From positions 1 to 64,000 of the forward strand of contig JAVVEP010000011.1 in the NCBI GenBank assembly GCA_032250735.1: a stretch of 64,000 bases of DNA, given 5' to 3'. The position numbers and the translations under genes are program-made. This document shows positions 52,305-61,352 of this stretch, one piece after another. Position 1 is the stretch's first letter; each line of letters opens with the position of its first letter. The notes under the pieces were generated by a model, which saw nothing but the letters and a program-made list of their open reading frames with translations, was not told the origin of the DNA and ran no database searches. This stretch comes from Gammaproteobacteria bacterium. Lineage in GTDB: Bacteria > Pseudomonadota > Gammaproteobacteria > SZUA-152.

Positions 52305-53187
52305 CGCGTTTCAATACCAGCAGCCGATAGGTCTTGTAGCGCTCAAACACGGCCTGGGTGCGGTTGCCCGCGAAGTATTTGTGTTTTTGCCGAGCGATCT
52401 TTTTCCCCAGCAGCAGGGTGAATATCCCCTTGATGGCCTTCCAGCTCAGCGGATAGTTGTCGGTCAGATAACGGTTAAGGGTCTGGCCGGCGGGCAGCAG
52501 CCGTAACATCAGCGTCTCATCCAGCAACTTAATGTTAGGACTGACCTTGTGGGTGATATCTTCATCGCGCAGTAGTGTGAACGGGTGTTTCTCCAGTTCG
52601 CGATAAAACTGTGCCATTTTGTGGCCGCCGCCGAAGCTTCTGTCGCCGGGCAGGCCATCGCCGGCGTGTTCGGTTTTGAAGAAATCACAAATCACTACCG
52701 TGCCGCCGGGTTTGAGAATCTGCGCCAGAATGGGGAACGAGGCGGACATGGGAATGTACTGGTAACTTTCACTGAATAGCGCGGCATCGTAATAGGCGCG
52801 GCGCTCCTCGACGGGGAACTGCTCGAAGGTGGTCTCGAACAGCCGGGCCGACCGCTCGGCATGTTCAGCCAGTCGTCGGCGCACCTGTTCGGCCAGCTTG
52901 GGGGCGGGTACCAGTCCATCCGCCACAAATCCCCGCTCGAGCAGCTGGCTGAGAATATGGCCGGTGCCACAGCCAATGTCGATCACCCGGGTGTCACCGC
53001 CCTCGGCGGAGGGCAGGGCCTGGATGATCAGGTCCGTGTAGCGCTGCTGGGCCGCCGCCAGATTGGAAAATCCCAGCGGCAGATCATCCTCCCACAGCCC
53101 ATAGTGCAGGTCGTCGACGCCGAGGATCTGCTGGCCCAGTACCAGGCCCAGTTCCTTGCTGTTCATTTTTTCGGTGGAGTGACCCAT
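52297..53187 (-). CDS. Class I SAM-dependent methyltransferase
   Basis: A 296-residue methyltransferase. Motif I is RVIDIGCGTGHILSQLLERG, and GGTVVICDFFKTEHAGDG is the later strand motif. It is related to methyltransferases of fatty-acid or small-molecule type (SESYQYIPMSASFPILAQILKPGG). The substrate is unknown. ATG 53187 is chosen from the N-terminal layout (MGHSTEKMNSKELG). The frame reaches 53253. It is the first gene of an operon with nadC. Confidence 0.82.
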   Translation of the reverse strand: MGHSTEKMNSKELGLVLGQQILGVDDLHYGLWEDDLPLGFSNLAAAQQRYTDLIIQALPSAEGGDTRVIDIGCGTGHILSQLLERGFVADGLVPAPKLAEQVRRRLAEHAERSARLFETTFEQFPVEERRAYYDAALFSESYQYIPMSASFPILAQILKPGGTVVICDFFKTEHAGDGLPGDRSFGGGHKMAQFYRELEKHPFTLLRDEDITHKVSPNIKLLDETLMLRLLPAGQTLNRYLTDNYPLSWKAIKGIFTLLLGKKIARQKHKYFAGNRTQAVFERYKTYRLLVLKRDE

Positions 53188-53526
53188 GGTTCGCTTCTCT
53201 TGCTCGTTGCTTCGGTATTTTTTTATGGCCTCGCCACAAAATAAAGGCGCCACCAGGGCGCCGCGGCCGATACTAAAGGGTTAGTAGAAACCATTCAAGT
53301 TGCGGGGCGGAAGGGCCACAGGGCATGTCGGGGTGCAAGGGCCGGCAGCCGGACAATGGGCGGAAATTCCGCAAAAAAAACCAGACTTTAGCTACAGAAT
53401 CCACCACCACAGGCCGAATTAGTAGTGATAGAGGCCTGGGCGGCGGAGCGAACTGCGTATCATCCGACAGGTAATGTTCAACCATTTGATTTGAATGGAT
53501 TATTTAGATTTTTCAGGGAGACCGCG
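53188..53526. other. Intergenic region between the divergent methyltransferase and binding-protein genes
   Basis: These 339 bp contain a 6-bp GGCGCC/GGCGCC hairpin around ACCAG (53246-53262) and the two promoter regions. I see no ORF with coding character, although frames are open on both strands. The GGGAG ribosome site of the binding protein is at its right end. Confidence 0.45.
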
Positions 53527-54585
53527 ATGTTGTTCGATAAGTTGTCTGTTGTCTGGAAGGCGCATCTGCTGATAGGTTTCGGTGTGGTCTGCCTGTGGGC
53601 AGGGCAGGCGTTGGCGGAGGTCCCCGACCACCACGCGCATCACTCCCATGAGGGCAAGTTTAGTGATCCGGCGGTCCTGACACCGGTGCCGGAGGGGTGG
53701 TCAGAAAGGCCCATTCAGCATCTGCCGAAATACCAGGACGCCGATCTGGTCCTCTCGCTGGGGCAACAGAGCCATCCCCTGTTTAACGACCTCATCGCCC
53801 AATATGCCAGGGAACACAAGCTCAATATCGTCGTGGAGCATGGCACCTGCGGAATCACCTCCGGGCGTCTGCTGAAGAAAAAGGTGGATGTCGGTTCCTT
53901 CTGCTGTCCCGTAGGTGCAGATGACCGCCTGCCAGGTCTGAAATTTTATTCGATTGGTATCTCGCCGATTGCCCTGGTGGTCCATCCCGATAACCCCCTG
54001 CAGAATGTGACCACAGCACAGGCCAAAGAGATCTTCGCGGGCCAGATCTCCAACTGGTCGGAGATCTCTCCCGGCGTCAATCAGCTCATCAAACCGGTGG
54101 GACGCCTGCACTGTAAAACCCGCCCCGGGCATTGGCGCGCCTTATTGAAAAACGAGGATGAATTCAGCCCCCGTCTGTTTGAGGTGGGTGTGATCGGGGA
54201 CATGATCTCGCAGGTGTCCCGCAGTGCCAGCAGTATTGGCTGGGAGACCCCACTGATGCTGGACGTCTATCAGGACAAGGGCGATGTGAAGGTGCTGGAT
54301 ATTGATGGGCATTCGCCTTCGGATATTGATTATGTATTAACCGGAAAATATCCGTTGTACCGCAGTTATAGCCTCTCTGCCTGGACCACCAAAAATAAGA
54401 TCAATGATGAGGCCATTAAACTGATCAACTACCTGCGCCAGCACGTGGAAAAGGTGCATGCGGAGATCGGCTTTATTCCGGTATCACGATTAAAGGCGGC
54501 AGGTTGGAAATTCCTGGGCGATGAGTTGGTGGGTGAGCCGGGAATGGATGCTGCGGCAACCGACATGAGCCATCATGGCCATTAA
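53527..54585 (+). CDS. PstS-like periplasmic binding protein with His-rich ends
   Basis: A 352-residue exported protein. The signal peptide (LIGFGVVCLWAGQALA) leaves a mature N-terminus EVPDHHAHHSHEG, and the C-terminus is MSHHGH. The body is a type II periplasmic binding protein of the phosphate/PstS class (GAD-like loop ISPIALVVHPDNPLQNVTTAQAKEIFAGQISNWSEI, a family hallmark). Unlike PstS it has Cys108, Cys126, Cys127 and Cys196, so metal or thiophilic ligands are possible. It lies 17 nt before a GGDEF-EAL gene, which suggests it delivers a signal instead of feeding a transporter. There are no pstCAB genes nearby. Confidence 0.83.
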   Translation: MLFDKLSVVWKAHLLIGFGVVCLWAGQALAEVPDHHAHHSHEGKFSDPAVLTPVPEGWSERPIQHLPKYQDADLVLSLGQQSHPLFNDLIAQYAREHKLNIVVEHGTCGITSGRLLKKKVDVGSFCCPVGADDRLPGLKFYSIGISPIALVVHPDNPLQNVTTAQAKEIFAGQISNWSEISPGVNQLIKPVGRLHCKTRPGHWRALLKNEDEFSPRLFEVGVIGDMISQVSRSASSIGWETPLMLDVYQDKGDVKVLDIDGHSPSDIDYVLTGKYPLYRSYSLSAWTTKNKINDEAIKLINYLRQHVEKVHAEIGFIPVSRLKAAGWKFLGDELVGEPGMDAAATDMSHHGH

Positions 54586-54602
54586 CCAATGACGGTGAAT
54601 TT

Positions 54603-57002
54603 GTGCGAGGCCTGATGGTGTCCCTGCGGAATTGTTCGCTGACCCTTAAGATGCTGCTGTTGACGGCAGTGGTTGGCGTAGTGGTATGGGCGCTGTCCGA
54701 TGCGGTGCAGACCTCGGTGCTCAGCGAGGTGTTTCGCGAAAAACTATCCGAACGCCTGAGTCGCGAGGCGGAAAAGCAGCGGATCATGTTTGACCGTTAT
54801 GTAAAAGGACACCACACCGCCGTAAAGCTATTCGTTACCACTTCCCATCTGCACGACTATATCGAGAATACCGACTGGGCCACCAAACCCGCTGTGACCA
54901 AGGACATTAAATATTACAGCCGGCCGCCCAGCTGGTTGCCGCGGCTTTCGGTTATGCGAAATTTTCTACAGCCTCGCTATTTGTTGTTGCTGGACACCGA
55001 TAATCATGTGCGTGAAGTTTATCAGGCGAGTAAGGAAGGTCTGCCCGATAAGTTGTTACGGCCGGATAACATGTTGCTGCGGCTAAGTCATGATCAAGGA
55101 TATCTGACGAAAATTGACAATGCGCCCTATCTGGTCGCCTCGGAAAAGATTTTGGATAAAACCGGCAAGGCTGTAGCGACACTTGTGCTGGCTTCACCGC
55201 TGGATGAGCAGTTCCTCATTGCCTCGCAAGGCTCCCTGTTGTCGGATCAGAGTGCGATCGCCCTGTTGGCAGAACATGATCCACTAATACTGGTAAGCAG
55301 TAATCCCGCGCTTATCCAGGCCGGCAATTATCTGGGTGATCTGAAGAGCGGCTATTTGATGATCGGCCAGGGTTTTTTCGACTATGGTGCGACCGATATT
55401 ATTATTGAGCTGGCCTCATTCGTGTCTATGGCCGAGATGAAAATGCTCACCCGGGAAGTAATCTCCGAAGAGCGGATGGTGCGTGGAATGACGGCGCTGG
55501 CGTTTATCGTGTCCTTTGTACTGATCATGTATCTGGTGACACGTCGGCTACAGAAATTTACCAGCTATGTCGTGAAGTTTTCAAAACACATCAATCATGA
55601 CGAAGCTCCGGAAGAGAGTGGCGGGGATGAGATCGATATTCTGGAGCGCAATTTCAATCGTTTGGCGGATGCCGTTGAATCAGAAACGGCAGCGCTGGAA
55701 TATCAGGCCCTGCACGATCCCCTGACAGAGCTGCCGAATCGAAAACTGCTGAACAATCGTCTGCAACAGGAGATATTACGGGTCGGACGTAATAAAAAAT
55801 CCCTGGTGTTAATCATGAGTGACCTGAATCACTTTAAGGAGATTAACGACACCCTGGGGCACCATGTGGGTGATATTGTGTTGCAACAGGCTGCGACACG
55901 TCTGTTCCGTACCTTCCGAAAAACCGACAGCGTGGCGCGGCTTGGGGGTGATGAGTTTGCCATCTTGTTGCCCGAGACGTCCCTTGAGCAGGCCAGGCAC
56001 ATTTCACAAAAGGTGGTTGAGGCGTTTGAGATCCCCTTCGTGGTGGAAGGCAATAATCTGAGCCTGGGGATCAGCATGGGGCTGGTGGAATGTCCCACGC
56101 ACGGTGATGACGTCAACATTCTTGTGCAGCGTGCTGATGTCGCCATGTATATCGCCAAACGCAACAATCTGGGGTTCAGTGTTTACGACCCCGACAAGGA
56201 TACGCACAGCGTTGGTCGTCTGGCCCTGATGACCGAGTTCAGGACGGCGATCGAGGAATGCTCGCTGGATATTGTCTATCAGCCCAAGGTGGATTTTTCG
56301 ACCCGGGAAATTATCGGTGCCGAGGCCCTGTTGCGTTGGAATCATCCCCAGCGGGGTTGCATTGAACCGGATGAATTTATTCCCCTGGCGGAGCAAACAG
56401 GCCTGATCAAACCGCTGACTACCTGGGTGCTGGACATGGCCGTGCAGCAGTGTCTGGAATGGCGGAGCATCTGGCCTGAATTCAATGTGGCCGTGAACCT
56501 GTCCGTGCACAATCTGCATGATGCGGCATTGCTTGATCAGGTCCGGCGCCTGATTGATGAACATCATATGCCGCCATCGTGCCTCACGCTGGAAATCACG
56601 GAAGGCGACATCATGTCAAATCCGATTCGTGCGCGAGAGATACTCGAGACACTCGATATGATGGGGATCGCCCTCTCGGTTGATGACTTTGGCACAGGCT
56701 ATTCCTCATTAAGCTATCTGAAACAGTTGCCCGTCAGTGAGCTGAAGATTGATAAGTCCTTCGTCATGGAAATGATCGAGGACGAGAATGACGAGGTGAT
56801 TGTGAAGGCGACCATCGACCTTGCGCATAACCTGGGGCTAAAGACTGTTGCCGAAGGTGTTGCTGATCAGAAGACCTGGGATTTCCTGCGCTCGCTCAAC
56901 TGCGACATTGCGCAGGGCTATTTTATCTCGCGACCGGTGTCGGCAGAGGAATTCGCCCGTCTGGCATCATCCAGCCACTGGCCGGTATCTGCGTCGGGCT
57001 AG
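54603..57002 (+). CDS. Membrane GGDEF-EAL protein (c-di-GMP turnover)
   Basis: A 799-residue bifunctional c-di-GMP enzyme. The N-terminal membrane helix (MLLLTAVVGVVVWALSDAVQ) and a periplasmic sensor domain (about 45-290) are followed by a second helix (ALAFIVSFVLIMYLV), HAMP-like linker, GGDEF domain with intact active site RLGGDEFAILLPE (about 447-459), and EAL domain with GAEALLRWNHP (about 570-580), ending DDFGTGYSSLSYLKQLPVSELKIDKSFV. Both catalytic signatures are intact. GTG 54603 or ATG 54615 could be the start. The periplasmic domain probably meets the upstream binding protein. Confidence 0.92.
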   Translation: MRGLMVSLRNCSLTLKMLLLTAVVGVVVWALSDAVQTSVLSEVFREKLSERLSREAEKQRIMFDRYVKGHHTAVKLFVTTSHLHDYIENTDWATKPAVTKDIKYYSRPPSWLPRLSVMRNFLQPRYLLLLDTDNHVREVYQASKEGLPDKLLRPDNMLLRLSHDQGYLTKIDNAPYLVASEKILDKTGKAVATLVLASPLDEQFLIASQGSLLSDQSAIALLAEHDPLILVSSNPALIQAGNYLGDLKSGYLMIGQGFFDYGATDIIIELASFVSMAEMKMLTREVISEERMVRGMTALAFIVSFVLIMYLVTRRLQKFTSYVVKFSKHINHDEAPEESGGDEIDILERNFNRLADAVESETAALEYQALHDPLTELPNRKLLNNRLQQEILRVGRNKKSLVLIMSDLNHFKEINDTLGHHVGDIVLQQAATRLFRTFRKTDSVARLGGDEFAILLPETSLEQARHISQKVVEAFEIPFVVEGNNLSLGISMGLVECPTHGDDVNILVQRADVAMYIAKRNNLGFSVYDPDKDTHSVGRLALMTEFRTAIEECSLDIVYQPKVDFSTREIIGAEALLRWNHPQRGCIEPDEFIPLAEQTGLIKPLTTWVLDMAVQQCLEWRSIWPEFNVAVNLSVHNLHDAALLDQVRRLIDEHHMPPSCLTLEITEGDIMSNPIRAREILETLDMMGIALSVDDFGTGYSSLSYLKQLPVSELKIDKSFVMEMIEDENDEVIVKATIDLAHNLGLKTVAEGVADQKTWDFLRSLNCDIAQGYFISRPVSAEEFARLASSSHWPVSASG

Positions 57003-57100
57003 TCGATCATCAACAACGTGACGTATGTTGTTTCAGTTATGTTTTTGGGATTGCTTTCGGAATTGCATAAATCGGGTTTTCTGCGTAGTGCTTAGGAGTA

Positions 57101-59122
57101 TTGATTGGATCGAATATTGTGACAAAACCGAACCCTTCAGCTTCGCAAACCGCTCCGCGACGACGCCAACCGATGCCGCTCTGGGCGCAGCTGGGGTTTG
57201 TCCTGTTGTTGCTGGCAGGGCTGATTGCCTATGCGGCCGGTGAGTTCATCCATGCACGGGAATCTACCCAGCTTTTGGCCAGAGCCCAGATCCAGATTGA
57301 ACAGCAGTTGTTGTTATTGCGGGATGGCGTGGTGGAGATTCTGTTGTGGCCAGAGGCGGCGGCAGCGACGGCCCCAGCAGAAGGCCCGCAACAACTGGTC
57401 TTGAATAAACTGTTGGGCGAGTTCACGCGTCTGGTGCCGCATGTTGATCAACTGGAGATCGTTGGTGCGGATGGCCAGCGCATCATCGGCTGGCGTCGCC
57501 CCGGCGCGGAGACCAATAAACACGTTCCCCTTGTCCTTGCATTGGCACATGAGGGTGTCTCGCTGGGTGTCCTGCAGGCGGGCTGGGATGCCAGTGACAG
57601 CTACGCGCTGACGGAGTCCGTTGTGGCGGGTGTGCGCGCTACCGTTTTTGTGGTGCTGCTGATAATGGTCGGCGCGCTATTGTTGTGGCTGCGCATTCTG
57701 GTTATTCGGCCCTTGAATCTGGTGCAGCAACGCCTGCAACCGGGTGCGGCCAATACAGAGATACCGATTCCGTCATGGATGGCCGCCGAATTTCAGCACT
57801 TGATGCGTGCCGCAAAACGCATTGATGAAGTGACTGTGACGAATGACAAGCTGGCGCAAGAGATGGAGCGCCGAAAAGATGCCGAGGTTGCACTGCTGTC
57901 TCTGCGTGATGAGGCGCTGGATGCCAATCGCGCCAAAAGCGTGTTCCTCGCCAATATGAGTCATGAATTGCGTACGCCGTTAAACGCCATTCTGGGTTAC
58001 AGCGAGATTCTGGGAGAGGAGGTCTGCGCCAAGGGGCATGCGGAATATGCCAAGGATCTGGAAAGGATCAATCAGGCGGGACGCCATCTACTGGTGCTGA
58101 TTAATGAGGTGCTGGATATATCGAAAATCGAGGCGGGCAAGATGGAGTTACATCTTGAGGCCTTTCATTTTCATGAAATCGTCAATGTCGTGGTGATGAC
58201 CGTACAGCCAATGATGCTGAAAAACGGCAATGTGATTCGCATCGAGGGAGTTAATTCGATCCCGCCGATGCGGGGGGATGTCACCAGGGTGCGGCAGATC
58301 CTGTTTAATCTGCTCAGTAACGCCATCAAGTTCACTGATCACGGCGAGATTGTGCTTTCCGTGAAACCGCAGGCCCGCAATGACATCGATGGCCTTGAGC
58401 TGCTAGTGACTGATTCGGGGATTGGCCTGAGTGCCGAAGATATCGACATGCTGTTTGTACCCTTCCAGCAGGTGGATACCTCGACCACACGAAAATACGG
58501 CGGCACCGGCCTGGGTCTGTCACTGTGTCGGCATTTGTGCGAAATGATGCAGGGTGAAATCTGGGTGGAAAGTGAGGCCGGACACGGGGCGACATTCGGG
58601 GTGTGGTTGCCGCTGTCGCTCGACCAACCCCTTGGCATAGCACCGGCTACTTACTGTCTGGTGAATGCCGGCCCCGACCCGAAGAGCGTGCGGCTGCCGG
58701 ACGAGGTGATGCGGCGCATGCAGGGTGATGAACGCCGCAAGCGTATCTCAACCGTGTTGACGATCGATGATGATCCCAATGTGCTGGATCTCATGGCGCG
58801 CGTCTATCAGCGTGAGGGGTTTCGTCCGGTGTCGGCCACCAATGGCAAGGCCGGAATCGAACTGGCGCGGCAGCTCAGGCCGGATCTGATCACGCTGGAT
58901 ATTATGATGCCGGAGATGGATGGCTGGTCGGTGCTTAAGGCCTTGAAGGAGGACCCCGAACTAAAAGACATTCCGGTGATCATGGTCAGCATCGTCGAAA
59001 ACAAGCCTATGGCGCTGGATGTGGGTGCGCTCGACTCCCTGACCAAGCCGATCGCCTGGGATCGGTTGCTCGATCTGACGCGTAATATTGTCAGAAATGT
59101 GGACACGAAGTCGGAAGAATAG
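57101..59122 (+). CDS. Hybrid sensor histidine kinase with receiver domain
   Basis: A 673-residue membrane kinase. Helix 1 is about 25-50 (LWAQLGFVLLLLAGLIAYAAGEF), a periplasmic sensor domain follows, helix 2 is about 180-200 (VFVVLLIMVGALLLWLRILVI), then HisKA with the acceptor His near residue 288 (LANMSHELRTPLNAILGYSEIL), HATPase_c (NLLSNAIKFTDHG, VTDSGIGLS, GTGLGLSLCRHLCEMMQG) and a receiver domain with phosphorylated Asp600 (LITLDIMMPEMDG). TTG 57101 has AGGAG just upstream. ATG 57173 is a shorter alternative. The output protein is not encoded next to it. Confidence 0.9.
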   Translation: MIGSNIVTKPNPSASQTAPRRRQPMPLWAQLGFVLLLLAGLIAYAAGEFIHARESTQLLARAQIQIEQQLLLLRDGVVEILLWPEAAAATAPAEGPQQLVLNKLLGEFTRLVPHVDQLEIVGADGQRIIGWRRPGAETNKHVPLVLALAHEGVSLGVLQAGWDASDSYALTESVVAGVRATVFVVLLIMVGALLLWLRILVIRPLNLVQQRLQPGAANTEIPIPSWMAAEFQHLMRAAKRIDEVTVTNDKLAQEMERRKDAEVALLSLRDEALDANRAKSVFLANMSHELRTPLNAILGYSEILGEEVCAKGHAEYAKDLERINQAGRHLLVLINEVLDISKIEAGKMELHLEAFHFHEIVNVVVMTVQPMMLKNGNVIRIEGVNSIPPMRGDVTRVRQILFNLLSNAIKFTDHGEIVLSVKPQARNDIDGLELLVTDSGIGLSAEDIDMLFVPFQQVDTSTTRKYGGTGLGLSLCRHLCEMMQGEIWVESEAGHGATFGVWLPLSLDQPLGIAPATYCLVNAGPDPKSVRLPDEVMRRMQGDERRKRISTVLTIDDDPNVLDLMARVYQREGFRPVSATNGKAGIELARQLRPDLITLDIMMPEMDGWSVLKALKEDPELKDIPVIMVSIVENKPMALDVGALDSLTKPIAWDRLLDLTRNIVRNVDTKSEE

Positions 59123-59339
59123 TGCACGGCAATGACGCGCCCGTCCCCCCCACGGTCGCAGCCGGATTGCGTGCCACTGTCTGCACTGTTCGGCCGGTGC
59201 GCCACGCGTTGAGGCCCCTGGGGGTACTGTACGCGCCGTTCAGTTTTCATGAGATTGGCCGATAAATAGGCAAATAGCCGGTGCGTGTGCGCCGGGACAT
59301 AACTCGAAGAGTAGACTCAAAACGGAGCCGAGGTGTGAA

Positions 59340-59843
59340 ATGAGACCAGTCCAACGAGCCCTGTTCGTACTGCTCGCCATGTTGGTGGGCCTGCCCGCCC
59401 TCGCGCTGGGCCGCGACCTCAATGCCGAGCTGATCAATGCCGCCGCCCAGGGCCGCCTGGCGATGCTGCGCTCCCTGATCACCGAGGGCGCCGACGTCAA
59501 TACCGTCAATCCCAATGGCAAAACACCGCTGATGAGCGCGGCCTATTACGGTAATGAGCGCGCGGTGCGATTGCTGCTGTCCGCGGGCGCCGATGTCAAT
59601 GCCAAGGATAAGACCGAGGCAACGGCCCTGATGGCGGCCGCCTTTGGCGGTAATCTCAGCGTTGTGCAGGCGTTGCTTGCCGAGGGTGCCGATGTCAATG
59701 CGAAATCCAAAACCGGTGCCTCTGCCCTGAATAATGCCAATACGCGGGGCTTTGAGACGGTGGCCCAGGTGTTGGAAGACGCCGGTGCCGTTGATGAGGG
59801 TGGTGGTAAAAAGAAGAAGAAAAAGAAGAAAAAGAAGCGATAG
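59340..59843 (+). CDS. Exported ankyrin-repeat protein with polylysine tail
   Basis: A 167-residue protein. The signal peptide (ALFVLLAMLVGLPALALG) is followed by three to four ankyrin repeats with the usual LL..GADVN.. pattern (LRSLITEGADVNTVNPNGKTPLMSAAYYGNERAVRLLLSAGADVNAK..., VVQALLAEGADVNAKSKTGASALNNANTRGFETV). It ends with a GGG linker and ten lysines plus arginine, made of mixed AAA/AAG codons. The strongly basic exported tail is unusual. Binding to a surface anion or lipid A is a guess. Confidence 0.85.
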   Translation: MRPVQRALFVLLAMLVGLPALALGRDLNAELINAAAQGRLAMLRSLITEGADVNTVNPNGKTPLMSAAYYGNERAVRLLLSAGADVNAKDKTEATALMAAAFGGNLSVVQALLAEGADVNAKSKTGASALNNANTRGFETVAQVLEDAGAVDEGGGKKKKKKKKKKR

Positions 59844-59948
59844 TCCCCCGTTAGAATCTTGTTGCGGACGGTGGCGCCAGGACCGGTACAGCGACCCTGA
59901 ATTTCCCCATGCTAGTTTTATTTCCCTTTCCCGATCACACTAAGCCCT

Positions 59949-60659
59949 ATGTTGATGTCCTGGTTATTTGCGCTTGGCGTGCTGCTTGCGGCGGCTGTGC
60001 TGTGGTTGCTATATCGGTTGCTGCGCGCCGGCGAGGCCGCCACGCACGCCGACTGGGGTGATCCCTGGACGTCACGCATCGCCGGCCTGATCGGCCTGTT
60101 TTGCCGTTATGTGCACCGCTTTGAGTATGACCCGATCCCCCTGCCCACCGAGGGCGGTGCCGTGGTGGTGGCGAATCACATCTCCGGCCTCGATCCCTTT
60201 CTGTTGATTGTGGCCAGCCCCCGCCCCTTACGCTTTCTCATCGCCCGTGAACAATACGAGCGCTTTGGCCTGAAATGGTTATTCCGCCGTGCCCAGTGCA
60301 TTCCTGTGGATCGTGAACGGCGACCGGAGCGCGCCATGCGTGAGGCCTTGCGTGCGCTGCAGGCGGGGGATGTGGTGGCCCTGTTTCCGCAGGGGCGGAT
60401 ACATGTGCCGACCGCGGGGCCGCGTAAATTGAAGGGCGGAGCGGTGCGTCTGGCCCATCAGTGTCACTGCCGGATCTATCCCGTGCAGGTGAGTGGTGTG
60501 CGGGCGCAGGGGCATACCGCCCTGGCGATTATTGTCCCCAGTCGGTCAAGGATGCGGACCCTGCCGACCCTGGATTGTCAGGAATTGTCCCATGAGGATT
60601 GTCTTGCCGCGCTTGCGGAGCGTCTGGGGCTGGTGGCGCAGCACCAGCAGGCCCGATAG
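59949..60659 (+). CDS. Lysophospholipid acyltransferase family protein (PlsC-like)
   Basis: A 236-residue membrane-linked acyltransferase. The N-terminal hydrophobic helix (LMSWLFALGVLLAAAVLWLLYRLL) is followed by the HX4D motif in VANHISGLDPFLLI. RAQCIPVDRERRPERAM and LFPQGRIHVPT are the glycerophosphate- and acyl-binding blocks. It likely transfers a fatty acyl chain to a lysophospholipid or related lipid. It is monocistronic by position. Confidence 0.88.
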   Translation: MLMSWLFALGVLLAAAVLWLLYRLLRAGEAATHADWGDPWTSRIAGLIGLFCRYVHRFEYDPIPLPTEGGAVVVANHISGLDPFLLIVASPRPLRFLIAREQYERFGLKWLFRRAQCIPVDRERRPERAMREALRALQAGDVVALFPQGRIHVPTAGPRKLKGGAVRLAHQCHCRIYPVQVSGVRAQGHTALAIIVPSRSRMRTLPTLDCQELSHEDCLAALAERLGLVAQHQQAR

Positions 60660-60838
60660 TCTGCGTCCCACAGGCGCGGTTTCTCAGAGCGTCTCGGTGC
60701 TATCCAGTGATGCGATGTGACCGGCTGTCCCTGCGCCCCGCGTCGGCCTCTGCCCGTTTTGGGCTTGCCTAGAGGCCGAGCGCTGGCTACCATGGTTTAT
60801 GTATATTCCATGCAGCCCATAACACGAGGTAGTCGGTG

Positions 60839-61063
60839 ATGGAACTTGAATTGATGCCCATGAACGAGCCCGATCCGGGGGCGGGTGATCTGGCCCCGCA
60901 GGATCGACCCTTGAAGTATACCGGCCCGGAGCGGCGTAAAATCGCGGTGCGCAGGGTGACGGTCGATCGTCGCGAGATGGCCCGCTTTGAGGCCAAAACG
61001 GATCGCCGCCATGGGATGGATCGACGCGGCGACCTGAAGCTGTGGGACGGGCGTAATTTCTGA
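60839..61063 (+). CDS. Small basic hypothetical protein
   Basis: A 74-residue protein with no signal peptide. The ordered-looking part is arginine-rich: YTGPERRKIAVRRVTVDRREMARFEAKTDRRHGMDRRGDL. Repeated RR and DRR motifs resemble the N-terminal tails found before some regulatory or PilZ-type domains. It is not recognised further. ATG 60839 is used with ACGAGGT upstream. GTG 60836 is the longer frame. Confidence 0.65.
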   Translation: MELELMPMNEPDPGAGDLAPQDRPLKYTGPERRKIAVRRVTVDRREMARFEAKTDRRHGMDRRGDLKLWDGRNF

Positions 61064-61255
61064 TCCGGGCGGTCTGCATGGCGTCGGTGTGCGCGGCGCC
61101 CTTTTCGACCCCCACCGACGATGGCCGCCACGCCTGGCCCCGTCTCCGCTAGCACTGCCAACCTATCCCCATCACTCATCCATCGTTGTTGACTGCCGTT
61201 CTCGCCGCCACTGACGTTCTCGCACGCACCGTCCCATAGCGATTTTCCGCAATCG

Positions 61256-61284
61256 CTTGAATCACGATTCCCTGCCCCCATCTA
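61256..61284 (+). promoter_or_regulatory. Sigma-32 heat-shock promoter of clpB
   Basis: CTTGAA at 61256-61261, a 14-nt spacer, and CCCCATCTA at 61276-61284 match the sigma-32 consensus (CTTGAA, 11-16 nt, CCCCATNT) almost exactly. Transcription would start near 61291, about 60 nt before the clpB ATG at 61353. Confidence 0.88.
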
Positions 61285-61352
61285 AGGTCTATTAACCGCA
61301 CCGGCCTGCGGGTCGTGCCGAGCTACGTTCTGTTTTATGGGGGCAACATCAC

